Shown here: piece by piece, positions 8,566 through 16,596 of the stretch
Position numbering within the stretch: position 1 is the first letter of the stretch
Layout: each line of letters starts with the position of its first letter
NCBI GenBank assembly: GCA_947482825.1
Contig: CANKMT010000023.1
Span: forward strand, 1-58,639
DNA from: Betaproteobacteria bacterium
Lineage (GTDB): Bacteria > Pseudomonadota > Gammaproteobacteria > Burkholderiales > SG8-39
Reading direction: 5' to 3'
Length of the DNA stretch: 58,639 bases
Program-made: the position numbers and the translations under genes
Notes under the pieces: model-generated
Databases searched by the model: none
What the model was told of the DNA's origin: nothing
What the model saw: only the letters and a program-made list of their open reading frames with translations

Positions 8566-10306
8566 TCGCCCGCGCCTCGGCGATCGTGTCCGCGACGCGG
8601 TTGCGGTCGCGCACCGCCTTGGTCTCGAGCATCCAGCGCTCCTCGCCCTCTTCCATCTTCGACAGGCGCGCGAGGTCATAAAGGCTCGGAATCATCGTCG
8701 TCTGGGGCGTATAGCCGTAGGGATCGTGCCCGTATTTACCGATCGCGGAACTCATGAGCGGCACAGTGAGCCGGCTCACCCGTTTCATCGCGCGATTCAC
8801 GGCCCGCGCGGCAGCCTCATCGCCCTTGCCCGCCTCGAAGCCTGCACGCACGGCCGCGGCCCGCGCATCGAATCGCCGCGCCGCTTCGCCGAACTCGTTC
8901 GCACTGGCCAGCACTCGTTCGAGCCCGACCGATGCGCCGGCGCCCTGGAGTTCGTTCAGGCGCTTCACGATCTGTTCGGCTACCGGGAGGTAGGTAAACG
9001 GCAGCACCGGCGCGGTGCAGAGTTCCCACAGATAAGCCGCATAGACGCGCATGTGCGGCTGCATGAACTCCCAGTCGAGCTTGTCGATCGTGCACTCGAT
9101 GGAGTGGTGCCACCAACCGCGCGTTGCCAGCGCCGTCGCTTTCAGTTCGGCTTCGGTGAAGGCGCCCTCGCCCTGGAACATCGGGATCCCGATGCCGATG
9201 AAGGACGCGTCGCCGCTCTTGGCCACGGCCTTCCAGGAAATCTTGCGCTCGCCGAGGAGCTGCCTTTCCTCCTGCTGGTGGAAGGTCTTGAGTTCCGCGT
9301 TCGAGGTCGTATGCCAGATCGTCGTGCCCGTGCACGAGGGCTGGTCGATCTGGAGATAGGCGCAGGCGTGGTCGCGCAGCTTGTCCCAGTAACGATCGGC
9401 GAACCAGGCCGAGCCGGCCATCGTCCCGGTCTCATGCGCCGTCCAGAAACCGAACAGCAATCCGCGGCGCAGCTTCTTTTCGTGCTTCTTGAACACCCGC
9501 GCAAGCTCGATCATGCAAGAGTTGCCCGCCGCATTGTCTGTCGCAGCCTCCCCCGGCCACGAATCCTGGTGGCCACCCACCATGATGAAATCGCCCGGCT
9601 CGGGGCTCTCGGGCGCCGGCAGTTCGCCAACCGTAATCTGCACCGGGCGCCACCCATTGACGACGTGGGTGCGGAACCAGACCTTCACCGGCCCGGCTTC
9701 GCACAGGGCCTTCAGCCTGAGCCCGGCGACGCGAGCGATACCGATGCACGGAATCGTCGGCATCTCGTCCTTGAAATTCTCGGGGGTCGGATTGCCCCAC
9801 ACGGGCTTCACCGACCCGAACGGCACCGCCTCGTTCTTCGGCCCGCCCCAGTTCATCATGACCGCGCCGATTGCCCCTTTGAGGCCCGCGATGCGCTGCT
9901 TCTCGTGCCGCGCGGGCGAATAGGACAATTCGGTGAGCACGATCTTGCCGCGCACGTCCTTGCCTTCGAAGTCGGCGTAGCTGCCCGAACCCACATACAC
10001 CAGTTCGCCGGTAAGCCCCTCGGGCATCGTCTGCAGGCTGTGGCCGAGCGTATTCGCCTGGACGGTGATCGCATTTGGCGACTGAACGCGGAATTCCGCA
10101 TGCGAGGGAAAACTGACAATCGCCTGCAATTCGTGGACGACCGTGTCGGACACGCCGAGCGCGAGCATCGCGTCGCGGCTGTACTCGGCCATGCGCCGCC
10201 CGTTGGTGGAGCCGGCCGCGCGATGCGGGATTTCGGTGACAATCCGCTCGACGTTCGCGCGAACGTTCGCGGCCGAGACTTCCTCGACGACCTGTGCCTT
10301 GGACAT
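8540..10306 (-). CDS. M28-family zinc peptidase with PA domain
   Basis: The 588-residue product is a di-zinc aminopeptidase/glutamate-carboxypeptidase-like enzyme. A protease-associated domain (VYVGSGSYADFEGKDVRGK, about residues 106-124) precedes the catalytic domain. Metal and catalytic residues are visible: His246 and Asp248 in GGHQDSW, Asp257 in TDNAAGN, Glu292 in TAHETGTMAG, Asp in AYLQIDQPS, and a late His in WWHHSIECT. No signal peptide is seen, which suggests a cytoplasmic enzyme, unlike many M28 peptidases. It lies 18 bases after a Bug binding protein in a three-gene minus-strand operon, so it may hydrolyse the imported compound. Its 3' end overlaps the convergent M81 gene. Confidence 0.9.
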   Translation of the reverse strand: MSKAQVVEEVSAANVRANVERIVTEIPHRAAGSTNGRRMAEYSRDAMLALGVSDTVVHELQAIVSFPSHAEFRVQSPNAITVQANTLGHSLQTMPEGLTGELVYVGSGSYADFEGKDVRGKIVLTELSYSPARHEKQRIAGLKGAIGAVMMNWGGPKNEAVPFGSVKPVWGNPTPENFKDEMPTIPCIGIARVAGLRLKALCEAGPVKVWFRTHVVNGWRPVQITVGELPAPESPEPGDFIMVGGHQDSWPGEAATDNAAGNSCMIELARVFKKHEKKLRRGLLFGFWTAHETGTMAGSAWFADRYWDKLRDHACAYLQIDQPSCTGTTIWHTTSNAELKTFHQQEERQLLGERKISWKAVAKSGDASFIGIGIPMFQGEGAFTEAELKATALATRGWWHHSIECTIDKLDWEFMQPHMRVYAAYLWELCTAPVLPFTYLPVAEQIVKRLNELQGAGASVGLERVLASANEFGEAARRFDARAAAVRAGFEAGKGDEAAARAVNRAMKRVSRLTVPLMSSAIGKYGHDPYGYTPQTTMIPSLYDLARLSKMEEGEERWMLETKAVRDRNRVADTIAEARAIMEDALAR

Positions 10307-10324
10307 TGATTGACTCTGGTGTGC

Positions 10325-11299
10325 CTACTTGCGGGGAAAGGCCGCTTCGAGCTTCGGGCCGATGTTTTTCTCGAAACTCTTCATGCTTTCCCGCAGCACT
10401 TCCGGCCCGGTGAACACAGGCTGGTAGACGAGTCGCTTGGCCACTTCGGTGAACTCCGGATCCTTGACCGCCTGCTCGATCGCCCTCGAGAGCTGGTTCG
10501 CCAGCGACGGCGCCATGTTGGCCGGTCCCCAGTAGTCGAACCCGAACGGCGGGACCTCGAACATGATTCCCAGTTCCTTGAAGGTCGGGACGTCCGGCAT
10601 TTCGGGCATGCGCGTGGCGAATGCAACGGCCAATCCGCGCGTCTTGCCTGCGCGCACATTCGGATAGACCTCGGAGGGTTGCGCCACCCGGTACTCGACG
10701 TGGCCGCCGAGCAGCGCCGTGCCGCTCGGCCCGCCGCCGGCGAACGGGACGTAGGTGACGTCGATCCCCGCGCTCCTCGCGGTCTCGATGACGAACAGGT
10801 TCATCATTCCGCCGGGCGCCGGGCCACCGGCGCTCAGCTTGCCGGGGTTCTTCTTGGCGAAGCTGACGAGGTCGGCCCAGGACTTGATCGGCGAGTCGGC
10901 GCGGACCTCGAACATGCCCCAAGGCATCTGCCCGGTCTGCCCGAGGATCGTCATCTGGTCCCAGACTTTCGCGTCATAGATGCCCGAGTAGTAGTAGCCC
11001 ATCAGCGCTACGTTGCCCGCGAGCATCAGGGTGTGCCCGTCGGGTGCGGCCTTGATCAATTCGTTGACCGCGATCTTGGTCGAGGCGCCCGGCAGGTTCT
11101 CCACCACTACGGTGCCGTTCAGCACCTTGCCCAAGGGCCTTTGCAGCGCGCGGGCCACGAGGTCGTTGGCCCCACCGGCCGCAAAAGGCACGATCACGCG
11201 GACCGGCTTCGCCGGGTATCCCTGCGCGAGGCCCGTGTTTGCCGCACCCCAAAGGGCTGCGGCGGCCAACGTGAATCGCACTGCCATGCCGAGTTTCAT
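10325..11299 (-). CDS. Bug/TctC-family periplasmic binding protein (1)
   Basis: The 324-residue product starts with a signal peptide (to about residue 25, GLAQGYPAKP) and is a Bug protein of the tripartite tricarboxylate transporter family. It has the usual YPAKPVRVIVPFAAGGAND start, VVVENLPGAS and KAAPDGHTLML ligand-cleft segments, and PDVPTFKELGI near the C-terminus. Such proteins bind carboxylated ligands (citrate, glutamate, nicotinate, terephthalate in known cases). ASTKIAVNELIK replaces the usual GxxGxxxVAK helix start, and the Pro-Trp-Gly segment (QMPWGMFEVR) is unusual, so the ligand may differ from the other six here. It lies between a quinone oxidoreductase-like gene and the M28 peptidase gene. 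No TctA/TctB genes are near. Confidence 0.92.
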   Translation of the reverse strand: MKLGMAVRFTLAAAALWGAANTGLAQGYPAKPVRVIVPFAAGGANDLVARALQRPLGKVLNGTVVVENLPGASTKIAVNELIKAAPDGHTLMLAGNVALMGYYYSGIYDAKVWDQMTILGQTGQMPWGMFEVRADSPIKSWADLVSFAKKNPGKLSAGGPAPGGMMNLFVIETARSAGIDVTYVPFAGGGPSGTALLGGHVEYRVAQPSEVYPNVRAGKTRGLAVAFATRMPEMPDVPTFKELGIMFEVPPFGFDYWGPANMAPSLANQLSRAIEQAVKDPEFTEVAKRLVYQPVFTGPEVLRESMKSFEKNIGPKLEAAFPRK

Positions 11300-11315
11300 T
11301 TTGATTCCCCTTGGT

Positions 11316-12317
11316 TCAGGTGGTGAGGACGATCTTGCCGACGTGGGCCCCGCTGTCGAAATACTCGTGCACGCGGGCCGCGTCCTGAAAAGGATGCACC
11401 GAGTCGATCAGGGGCGCAATCGGCGATCGGGCCGGAAGCTTCGGCCAGACGTGCTCGAGAAGCTCCGCCGTGATCCGCCCTTTGTCTTCGGGACTGCGCC
11501 AGCGCAGGCTGGAGCCGATGATCGTGCCGCGCTTTTTCAGCAGGATGCTCATGTCCAGCGTGGCGTGCTTTTCGGGGCCTTGCGTGGCGAGGTGGACCAA
11601 CCGCCCCCCCACGGCCATGCATTCGAGGCTGCGTTGCACGTAGTCGCGCCCGACGATGTCGAGGATCACATCGACGCCGCGCCCGCCGGTTTTCTCCATC
11701 ACCCGGGGCACGAAGTCCTCGGTCTTGTAGTCGATGGCCAGGCTCGCGCCCATGGTCAGGCAGGCCGCGCACTTCCTGCTCCCGCCCGCGGTGGCAAACG
11801 CTTCGGCGCCAAAGGCCCGCGCGAGCATGATCGCGGTCGACCCGATGCCGCTGGTGCCGCCATGGACGAGCAATGTCTCGCCCGCCGACAACTTTGCGCG
11901 GCTGAACACCGTCTCCCAGACCGTGAACATGTTTTCCGGCAGGCTCGCCGCTTCAATCGCGCTCCAGCCCGCGGGGATCGGCAACACCTGCTGCATCGGC
12001 GCGGTGGCGTATTCCGCATATCCGCCGCCGGGCAGCAGGGCGCACACCGCATCGCCCACCTTCCAGTCGCCTGCCCCGGACCCGACGGCCACGATCCCGC
12101 CGGCCACCTCGAGCCCAGGCACGTCCGAAGCGCCCGGCGGCGGCGGATGCATGCCACGGCGCTGCAGCGAATCCGGCCGGCTGACGCCTATGGCTTCGAC
12201 ACGAATCAGGACTTCGCCCGCGGCCGGCACCGGCACCGGTCTCGAAGCCACGCGCAGGACCTCTGGCGCGCCGAAGCGCGTGATCTCCACTACCTGCATC
12301 GATTCGGGCAGCCCCAT
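11316..12317 (-). CDS. NAD(P)H:quinone oxidoreductase-like MDR enzyme (PIG3 type)
   Basis: The 333-residue product is a zinc-free medium-chain dehydrogenase/reductase of the quinone oxidoreductase / PIG3 group. GVSRPDSLQRRGMHPPPPG near residues 55-73 is the PIG3 signature (N/S-R-x-D-x-x-Q-R-x-G), and the NADPH loop is VHGGTSGIGSTAIMLA near 149-164. No zinc-binding cysteines are present. It would reduce quinones or enone-type substrates with NADPH. It is first in the minus-strand operon with a Bug protein 16 bases downstream and the M28 peptidase after that. It starts 127 bases from the divergent Bug-PanE operon. The physiological substrate cannot be told. Confidence 0.9.
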   Translation of the reverse strand: MGLPESMQVVEITRFGAPEVLRVASRPVPVPAAGEVLIRVEAIGVSRPDSLQRRGMHPPPPGASDVPGLEVAGGIVAVGSGAGDWKVGDAVCALLPGGGYAEYATAPMQQVLPIPAGWSAIEAASLPENMFTVWETVFSRAKLSAGETLLVHGGTSGIGSTAIMLARAFGAEAFATAGGSRKCAACLTMGASLAIDYKTEDFVPRVMEKTGGRGVDVILDIVGRDYVQRSLECMAVGGRLVHLATQGPEKHATLDMSILLKKRGTIIGSSLRWRSPEDKGRITAELLEHVWPKLPARSPIAPLIDSVHPFQDAARVHEYFDSGAHVGKIVLTT

Positions 12318-12432
12318 CGAAAAAATCCCGTTAAATCCGCATCAACTCGCGGTGCGCAAAGATGCTAGCTCATCGGTTCACCGGGCTGTGACCCGTTTTG
12401 CAGAGACGCCCGGCCAGCCTGAACGAGCGCGG

Positions 12433-12438
12433 TAGAAT
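12433..12438 (+). promoter_or_regulatory. Possible -10 element just before the Bug (2) gene
   Basis: TAGAAT matches the -10 consensus at five of six positions and lies six bases before the GTG assumed to start the Bug gene at 12445, so a transcript from it would be almost leaderless. No clear -35 is seen. If the promoter is real, the first codon may instead be the TTG at 12496. The rest of the 127-base divergent gap (12318-12444) shows no other signal. Confidence 0.2.
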
Positions 12439-12444
12439 CAACTG

Positions 12445-13473
12445 GTGAAAGCGCTCATCGACGCCCAGAAAGCATTCCACAGCCGACGAGTCCTGTTGAA
12501 GTGCATTGCAGCAGCTTTGGCTCTGTCGGCAGGGCCGTTGGATGCGCAAACCGCCGGCGAATTGCCGGAGGCCTGGCCGACCAGGCCGGTCAAGTTCCTG
12601 GTCCCCTTTGCCGCCGGTGGTGGCGCCGACATTGCGGCCCGCCTCGTGGCCAATGCGATCGAACCCACCTTGGGCCAGCGCATCGTGGTCGAGAATCGCG
12701 CAGGATCGCAAGGCAGTATCGGTGCGCAAATCGCAGCCAAAGCGCCGCCGGACGGATACACCGTGTTTGTCGGCACCATAGGCATCAATGCGGTCAACCA
12801 GTACCTCTTCGCGAACCTGCCTTACGACCCGGTCAAGGATTTCGCGCCGGTGACCGTGCTGACGAAGACCAACAACGTGCTCACGGTTTCGCCGGATTCG
12901 CCTTTCAAGACCCTGGGCGAACTGATCCGGCATGCAAAGCAAAATCCCGACAAGCTCAATTACGGGATTCCCGCTGCGGGCGACACGGCGCACCTTTCGT
13001 TCGAGCAGATGAAGCACGAGGGCGGCATTCCCGCGGTCGGCATCCCCTACAACAGCGTGCCGGGCGCAATGACCGACCTGATGGGCGGACGGATCCAGTT
13101 CCTGATGGCGGCGGTGGTTGCCCAGTACCCGCTGATCGCCGCCGGCAAACTGCGGCCGCTCGCCGTCACGAGCGCAAACCGGCTGCCTGCGCTGCCGAAC
13201 GTGCCCACGGTCGCGGAATCCGGTTTTCCTGGATTCGAGGCCAGCGGATGGACCGGCCTGTTCATGCCGGCGGGCACGCCCCCGAGCATCGTGAACAAAC
13301 TCTCGGCAGCGGTTGCCCATGCGTACCAGCAACCCGAGCTTCTTGCGGGCATGAGCACGCGCGGCTTTGAGCCGGCGAGCCTTCCGCCAACCGAATTCTC
13401 CGCTTTCGTGGCCGCCCAGCGCGTCAAGTGGTCGAAGATCATCCGGGATGCCCGGATCAAGATCGAGCAATAG
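12445..13473 (+). CDS. Bug/TctC-family periplasmic binding protein (2), tandem copy A
   Basis: The 342-residue product is a TTT-family solute-binding protein with a long N-terminal signal (RRVLLKCIAAALALSAGPLDA). Family landmarks are RPVKFLVPFAAGGGADIAAR, IVVENRAGSQGSIGAQ and KAPPDGYTVFV. From DPVKDFAPVTVLTKTN to the end it is almost a copy of the protein coded at 14519, including the identical stretch GFPGFEAS and nearly identical C-terminus VKWSKIIRDARIKIEQ. It starts with GTG and lacks a good Shine-Dalgarno; the TTG at 12496 is an alternative start. Twelve bases after its TAG stop, in the same frame, the PanE-like gene begins. The ligand is probably an organic acid. Confidence 0.9.
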   Translation: MKALIDAQKAFHSRRVLLKCIAAALALSAGPLDAQTAGELPEAWPTRPVKFLVPFAAGGGADIAARLVANAIEPTLGQRIVVENRAGSQGSIGAQIAAKAPPDGYTVFVGTIGINAVNQYLFANLPYDPVKDFAPVTVLTKTNNVLTVSPDSPFKTLGELIRHAKQNPDKLNYGIPAAGDTAHLSFEQMKHEGGIPAVGIPYNSVPGAMTDLMGGRIQFLMAAVVAQYPLIAAGKLRPLAVTSANRLPALPNVPTVAESGFPGFEASGWTGLFMPAGTPPSIVNKLSAAVAHAYQQPELLAGMSTRGFEPASLPPTEFSAFVAAQRVKWSKIIRDARIKIEQ

Positions 13474-13485
13474 GAGCGAGCAGCG

Positions 13486-14538
13486 ATCAATCCCGCCCCC
13501 CCATCTGCGATCGATCCGATCCTGGTTTGGGGCGGCGGTGCGATCGGCGGAACGATTGCCGCCTACCTCGCGCGCGCCGGTGTCCCGGTCAAGCTGGTCG
13601 ACGTGGTCGAGGCGCATGTCGAGGCCTGTCGCACCGCAGGCCTGCGCATCGAAGGCGCAGTGGACAACTTCACCCAGCGCGTTCCGGCCGCGACACCTGA
13701 GGAAATCGAAGGCGCCCATTCGCGCATCTTGCTCGCGGTCAAAGCGCAGCACACTGCAGCGGCGCTGGAGCAGTTGCTCCCCCACCTTGCCTCCGACGGC
13801 TACATCCTTTCGGCGCAAAACGGGCTGAATGAAATCCTTATCGCCGAGAAGGCGGGCGCAAACCGGACCATCGGCTGCTACCTCGGGTTCGGTGCCGACT
13901 GGCTCGGCCCGGGACAGATCCGGTATGGGGGCCGTGGTGAGGTTGTGATCGGTGAAATCGATGGCCGGAGCCGGCCGCGCACGGTCGAGCTGCATCGGAT
14001 GCTCATGCATTTCGAGCCGAATGCCCTTCTCACCGACAACATCTGGGGCTATCTCTGGAGCAAGCTCGCTCTTGCCGCGATGTTGTTCGCGACGGCGCTC
14101 AATAATGAAGGCATGGATGTGAACATCGGCGATACGAAGCGCGCCGCGGTATTCGAAACACTTGGCCGCGAGGTCATGAACGTGGCGCACGCACGCGGCG
14201 TGACGCCGGTAGGTTTTACCAATTTCGAACCGCTGGCTTTCATGCCGGGCGCCACCGACGAAGAAACGCGAGGGGCGATCGCGCTTCTTGCCCATCGCTG
14301 GGACAACAACGCCAAGAAGCATTCCGGCTTCTGGCGCGACATGGCGGTGCGCAAGCGTCGCACGGAGGTCGACTACCTGGTGGGGCCAGTGGCCGAACTC
14401 GGACGCGAGGCCGGGATCGACACGCCTGCGACCCGATTGCTGCTCGACCTAGTGCACGACATCGAGGGCGGCCGGCGCCAACAGTCCTGGGACACATTCA
14501 AGATCCTCCTCGATCATTGTGAAACCCGTGTTCATTAG
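13486..14538 (+). CDS. PanE/ApbA-like 2-ketoacid reductase, copy A, apparent ATC start
   Basis: The product (350 residues) has the Rossmann motif VWGGGAIGG right at its start, LLAVKAQHT, ILSAQNGLNE (PanE NG motif) and Lys193 in WSKLALAAM, and TEVDYL with the conserved Glu, as in ketopantoate reductase. The pantoate-binding asparagines of E. coli PanE (N180, N184) and its SSM motif are replaced (AAMLF, HSGFW), so another 2-ketoacid is likely. No ATG, GTG or TTG exists between the TAG at 13471 and the glycine motif; the next GTG (13603) would delete that motif. ATC at 13486 aligns without gaps with the ATG of copy B, and GGAG lies at 13473-13476. The last 20 bases overlap the next Bug gene. Confidence 0.8.
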   Translation: MNPAPPSAIDPILVWGGGAIGGTIAAYLARAGVPVKLVDVVEAHVEACRTAGLRIEGAVDNFTQRVPAATPEEIEGAHSRILLAVKAQHTAAALEQLLPHLASDGYILSAQNGLNEILIAEKAGANRTIGCYLGFGADWLGPGQIRYGGRGEVVIGEIDGRSRPRTVELHRMLMHFEPNALLTDNIWGYLWSKLALAAMLFATALNNEGMDVNIGDTKRAAVFETLGREVMNVAHARGVTPVGFTNFEPLAFMPGATDEETRGAIALLAHRWDNNAKKHSGFWRDMAVRKRRTEVDYLVGPVAELGREAGIDTPATRLLLDLVHDIEGGRRQQSWDTFKILLDHCETRVH

Positions 14539-15526
14539 ACGTTTCCTCACGGTATTGGCGGTCGCGATGCTCGCCTTTCCGACGCTGGACGCGCGTGCGC
14601 AAGGCAAGCCCGAAGCGCCCGATGCGTGGCCGAGCAAGCCAGTCAGGTTCGTGGTGCCTTTTGCCGCCGGAGGAGGAACGGACATCGTCGCGCGGCTTCT
14701 TGGCACGGCGCTCGAATCGCTGCTGGGCCAGCGGATCCTGGTGGAAAACCGGGTAGGCGCCCAAGGCGCGCTCGGCGCCCAGGCGGTAGCCAAGTCGCCG
14801 CCGGACGGCTACACGGTTCTGGTCGGATCGATCGGTACTCAGGCCGTCAACCAATACCTGTATCCGAGCCTGCCCTACGATCCGGTCAAAGATTTCGCGC
14901 CGGTCACGGTACTGACGAAAACCAATACCGTGCTCACCGTATCATCCAACGCGCCATTCAAGACACTGGCCGATTTGATCCAGTACGCAAAGGCGAATCC
15001 CGGCAAGCTCAACTACGGCATCCCGGCCGTGGGCGACGCCGGTCACCTGGCTTTCGAGCAGTTGAAACACGACGCGAACATTCCGGCCGTGGGCATTCCC
15101 TATAACGGCGTTCCGGCGGCGATGACCGACGTGGTCGGAGGGCGCCTCGATTTCCTGGTCACCGCGGTAGTGGCGCAGAACGCATTGATCACGGCCGGGA
15201 AGTTGCGCGCGCTTGCGGTTACAGGTGCGGAGCGCTCACCTGCGCTGCCCGATGTACCGACGATTGCCGAATCAGGGTTCCCGGGTTTCGAAGCAAGCAG
15301 CTGGTCGGGTCTATTCATGCCAGCCGGTACTCCTTCGGGTGTCGTCGCCAAGCTCTCGGCGGCCGTCGCCCAAGCCTACGGTCAGCCTGCGCTCCAGGCG
15401 AATATGAAAAGCCGCGGGTTCGAGCTGGCCTCGCTGACCCCGGAAGAATTCACCGCGTTCGTGGCCGCCCAGCGCCTCAAATGGTCCAAGGTCATCCGCG
15501 ATGCCAGGATCAAGCTCGAGCAATAA
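14519..15526 (+). CDS. Bug/TctC-family periplasmic binding protein (3), tandem copy B
   Basis: The 335-residue product carries a signal peptide (FIRRFLTVLAVAMLAFPTLDARAQ) and the Bug landmarks KPVRFVVPFAAGGGTDIVAR, ILVENRVGAQGALGAQ and KSPPDGYTVLV. It is the paralogue of the protein at 12445 and shares DPVKDFAPVTVLTKTN, KLNYGIPA and GFPGFEAS with it. Differences cluster in the ligand-facing loops (for example YNSVPGAMTDLMGG against YNGVPAAMTDVVGG), so ligand specificity may have shifted slightly. The GTG start lies within the last codons of the preceding PanE-like gene (20-base overlap), which indicates coupled translation. The PanE copy B begins 12 bases after its stop. Confidence 0.92.
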   Translation: MKPVFIRRFLTVLAVAMLAFPTLDARAQGKPEAPDAWPSKPVRFVVPFAAGGGTDIVARLLGTALESLLGQRILVENRVGAQGALGAQAVAKSPPDGYTVLVGSIGTQAVNQYLYPSLPYDPVKDFAPVTVLTKTNTVLTVSSNAPFKTLADLIQYAKANPGKLNYGIPAVGDAGHLAFEQLKHDANIPAVGIPYNGVPAAMTDVVGGRLDFLVTAVVAQNALITAGKLRALAVTGAERSPALPDVPTIAESGFPGFEASSWSGLFMPAGTPSGVVAKLSAAVAQAYGQPALQANMKSRGFELASLTPEEFTAFVAAQRLKWSKVIRDARIKLEQ

Positions 15527-15538
15527 CCGGAGTTCGCG

Positions 15539-16594
15539 ATGGAATTGAATCCCCCTTCTGCCAGCGACCCGATCCTCGTCTGGGGCGGCGGCGCGATCGG
15601 CGGAACGCTGGCGGCGTATTGGGCACGCGCCGGCGTCCCGGTGATGCTGGTCGATGTGGTCGAAACCCATGTGGAGGCCTGCCGAAGCAGCGGCCTGCGC
15701 ATCGAAGGTTCGATCGAACACTTCACCCAGCGCGTGCAGGCCGAAACTCCCGCGCGCGTGCATGGCGTGTATTCCAGGATCGTGCTTGCAGTCAAGGCGC
15801 AGAACACCCTGGCTGCGCTTGGCCAACTGCTGCCGCACCTTGCGCCCGACGGCTTCATCCTGTCGGCGCAAAACGGGCTCAACGAACTCATGATTGCGGA
15901 GCAGGCCGGCAGAGCGCGCACGATGGGTTGCTTCGTCAACTTTGGCGCCGACTGGCTCGGTCCGGGCAACATCCTCTACGGCGGACGCGGAGAAGTCGTA
16001 GTCGGCGAGATCGACGGGCAAACACGGCCGCGCACGCTCGAGATGCACCGCCTGCTCAAGATCTTCGAGCCCGATGCGGCCCTCACCGACAACATCTACG
16101 GCCAACTGTGGGGCAAGCTCGCCTTCGCCGCCATGCTCTTCGCAACGGCACTCAACAACGACACCATGGACGACAATTTTGCCGACCCGCAACGGTTTCC
16201 CGTTTTCGACACGCTCGGCCGGGAGGTCATGGCCGTCGCAAGTGCACTCGGCATCAAGGCCATGCCGCTCACCGGCTTTGACCCCGCCGCCTTCATGGCC
16301 GGAAGCCCGGAGGCGGCGGCTCGAGCCTGCGTTGCCGTCCTTGCGCAGCGCCGGCGAAACAGCGCCAAGAAACATTCGGGTTTCTGGCGCGATCTGGCCG
16401 TGCGCAATCGCCGAACCGAGATCGACGAGTTGATGGGCGCCGTTGCCAAGCTCGGAGCGGAGCGCGGGGTCGAAACACTCGGAATTCACAGGCTCATTGC
16501 CCTCATCCACGACATCGAGCAGGGACGTCGTGAGCTTTCCGCTGAAACGTTTGGCATCATGCTCGATCATTGCACGCAAAAGGCGGTCGCCTGA
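15539..16594 (+). CDS. PanE/ApbA-like 2-ketoacid reductase, copy B
   Basis: The 351-residue product is an NADPH-binding reductase of the ketopantoate reductase superfamily: VWGGGAIGG at residues 14-22, VLAVKAQNT, ILSAQNGLNE, Lys193 in WGKLAFAAM, and TEIDEL near 284. As in copy A, the segment after Lys193 reads AAMLFATALNN where true PanE has the substrate asparagines, and SGFWRD stands where PanE has SSMxxD. I infer oxidoreduction of some branched 2-keto or 2-hydroxy acid imported by the adjacent Bug protein. Its ATG at 15539 has a clear GGAG (15529-15532). Downstream the first NodB-fold gene begins two bases after its stop. Confidence 0.88.
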   Translation: MELNPPSASDPILVWGGGAIGGTLAAYWARAGVPVMLVDVVETHVEACRSSGLRIEGSIEHFTQRVQAETPARVHGVYSRIVLAVKAQNTLAALGQLLPHLAPDGFILSAQNGLNELMIAEQAGRARTMGCFVNFGADWLGPGNILYGGRGEVVVGEIDGQTRPRTLEMHRLLKIFEPDAALTDNIYGQLWGKLAFAAMLFATALNNDTMDDNFADPQRFPVFDTLGREVMAVASALGIKAMPLTGFDPAAFMAGSPEAAARACVAVLAQRRRNSAKKHSGFWRDLAVRNRRTEIDELMGAVAKLGAERGVETLGIHRLIALIHDIEQGRRELSAETFGIMLDHCTQKAVA

Positions 16595-16596
16595 CC

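Larger units (their letters stand above)
12445..16594 (+). repeat. Tandem duplication of a Bug + PanE-like gene pair
   Basis: Two consecutive copies of a two-gene unit are present: 12445-14538 and 14519-16594. Both Bug proteins and both PanE-like proteins are strongly alike over their lengths, the Bug-to-PanE spacing is exactly 12 bases in each copy, and the first codon of each PanE gene is ten codons before the same PIL[V]WGGGAIGG start of the Rossmann domain. The copies have diverged at many codons, so the duplication is not recent. Confidence 0.85.

Noticed and set aside
8516..10309. Plus-strand open frame (597 codons) opposite the M28 peptidase
   Set aside because: Mirror of the M28 gene; the peptidase strand holds all zinc ligands in order.
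12370..14322. Minus-strand open frame (650 codons) opposite the first Bug and PanE genes
   Set aside because: Antisense to two recognised genes with clear motifs; no domain in the product.
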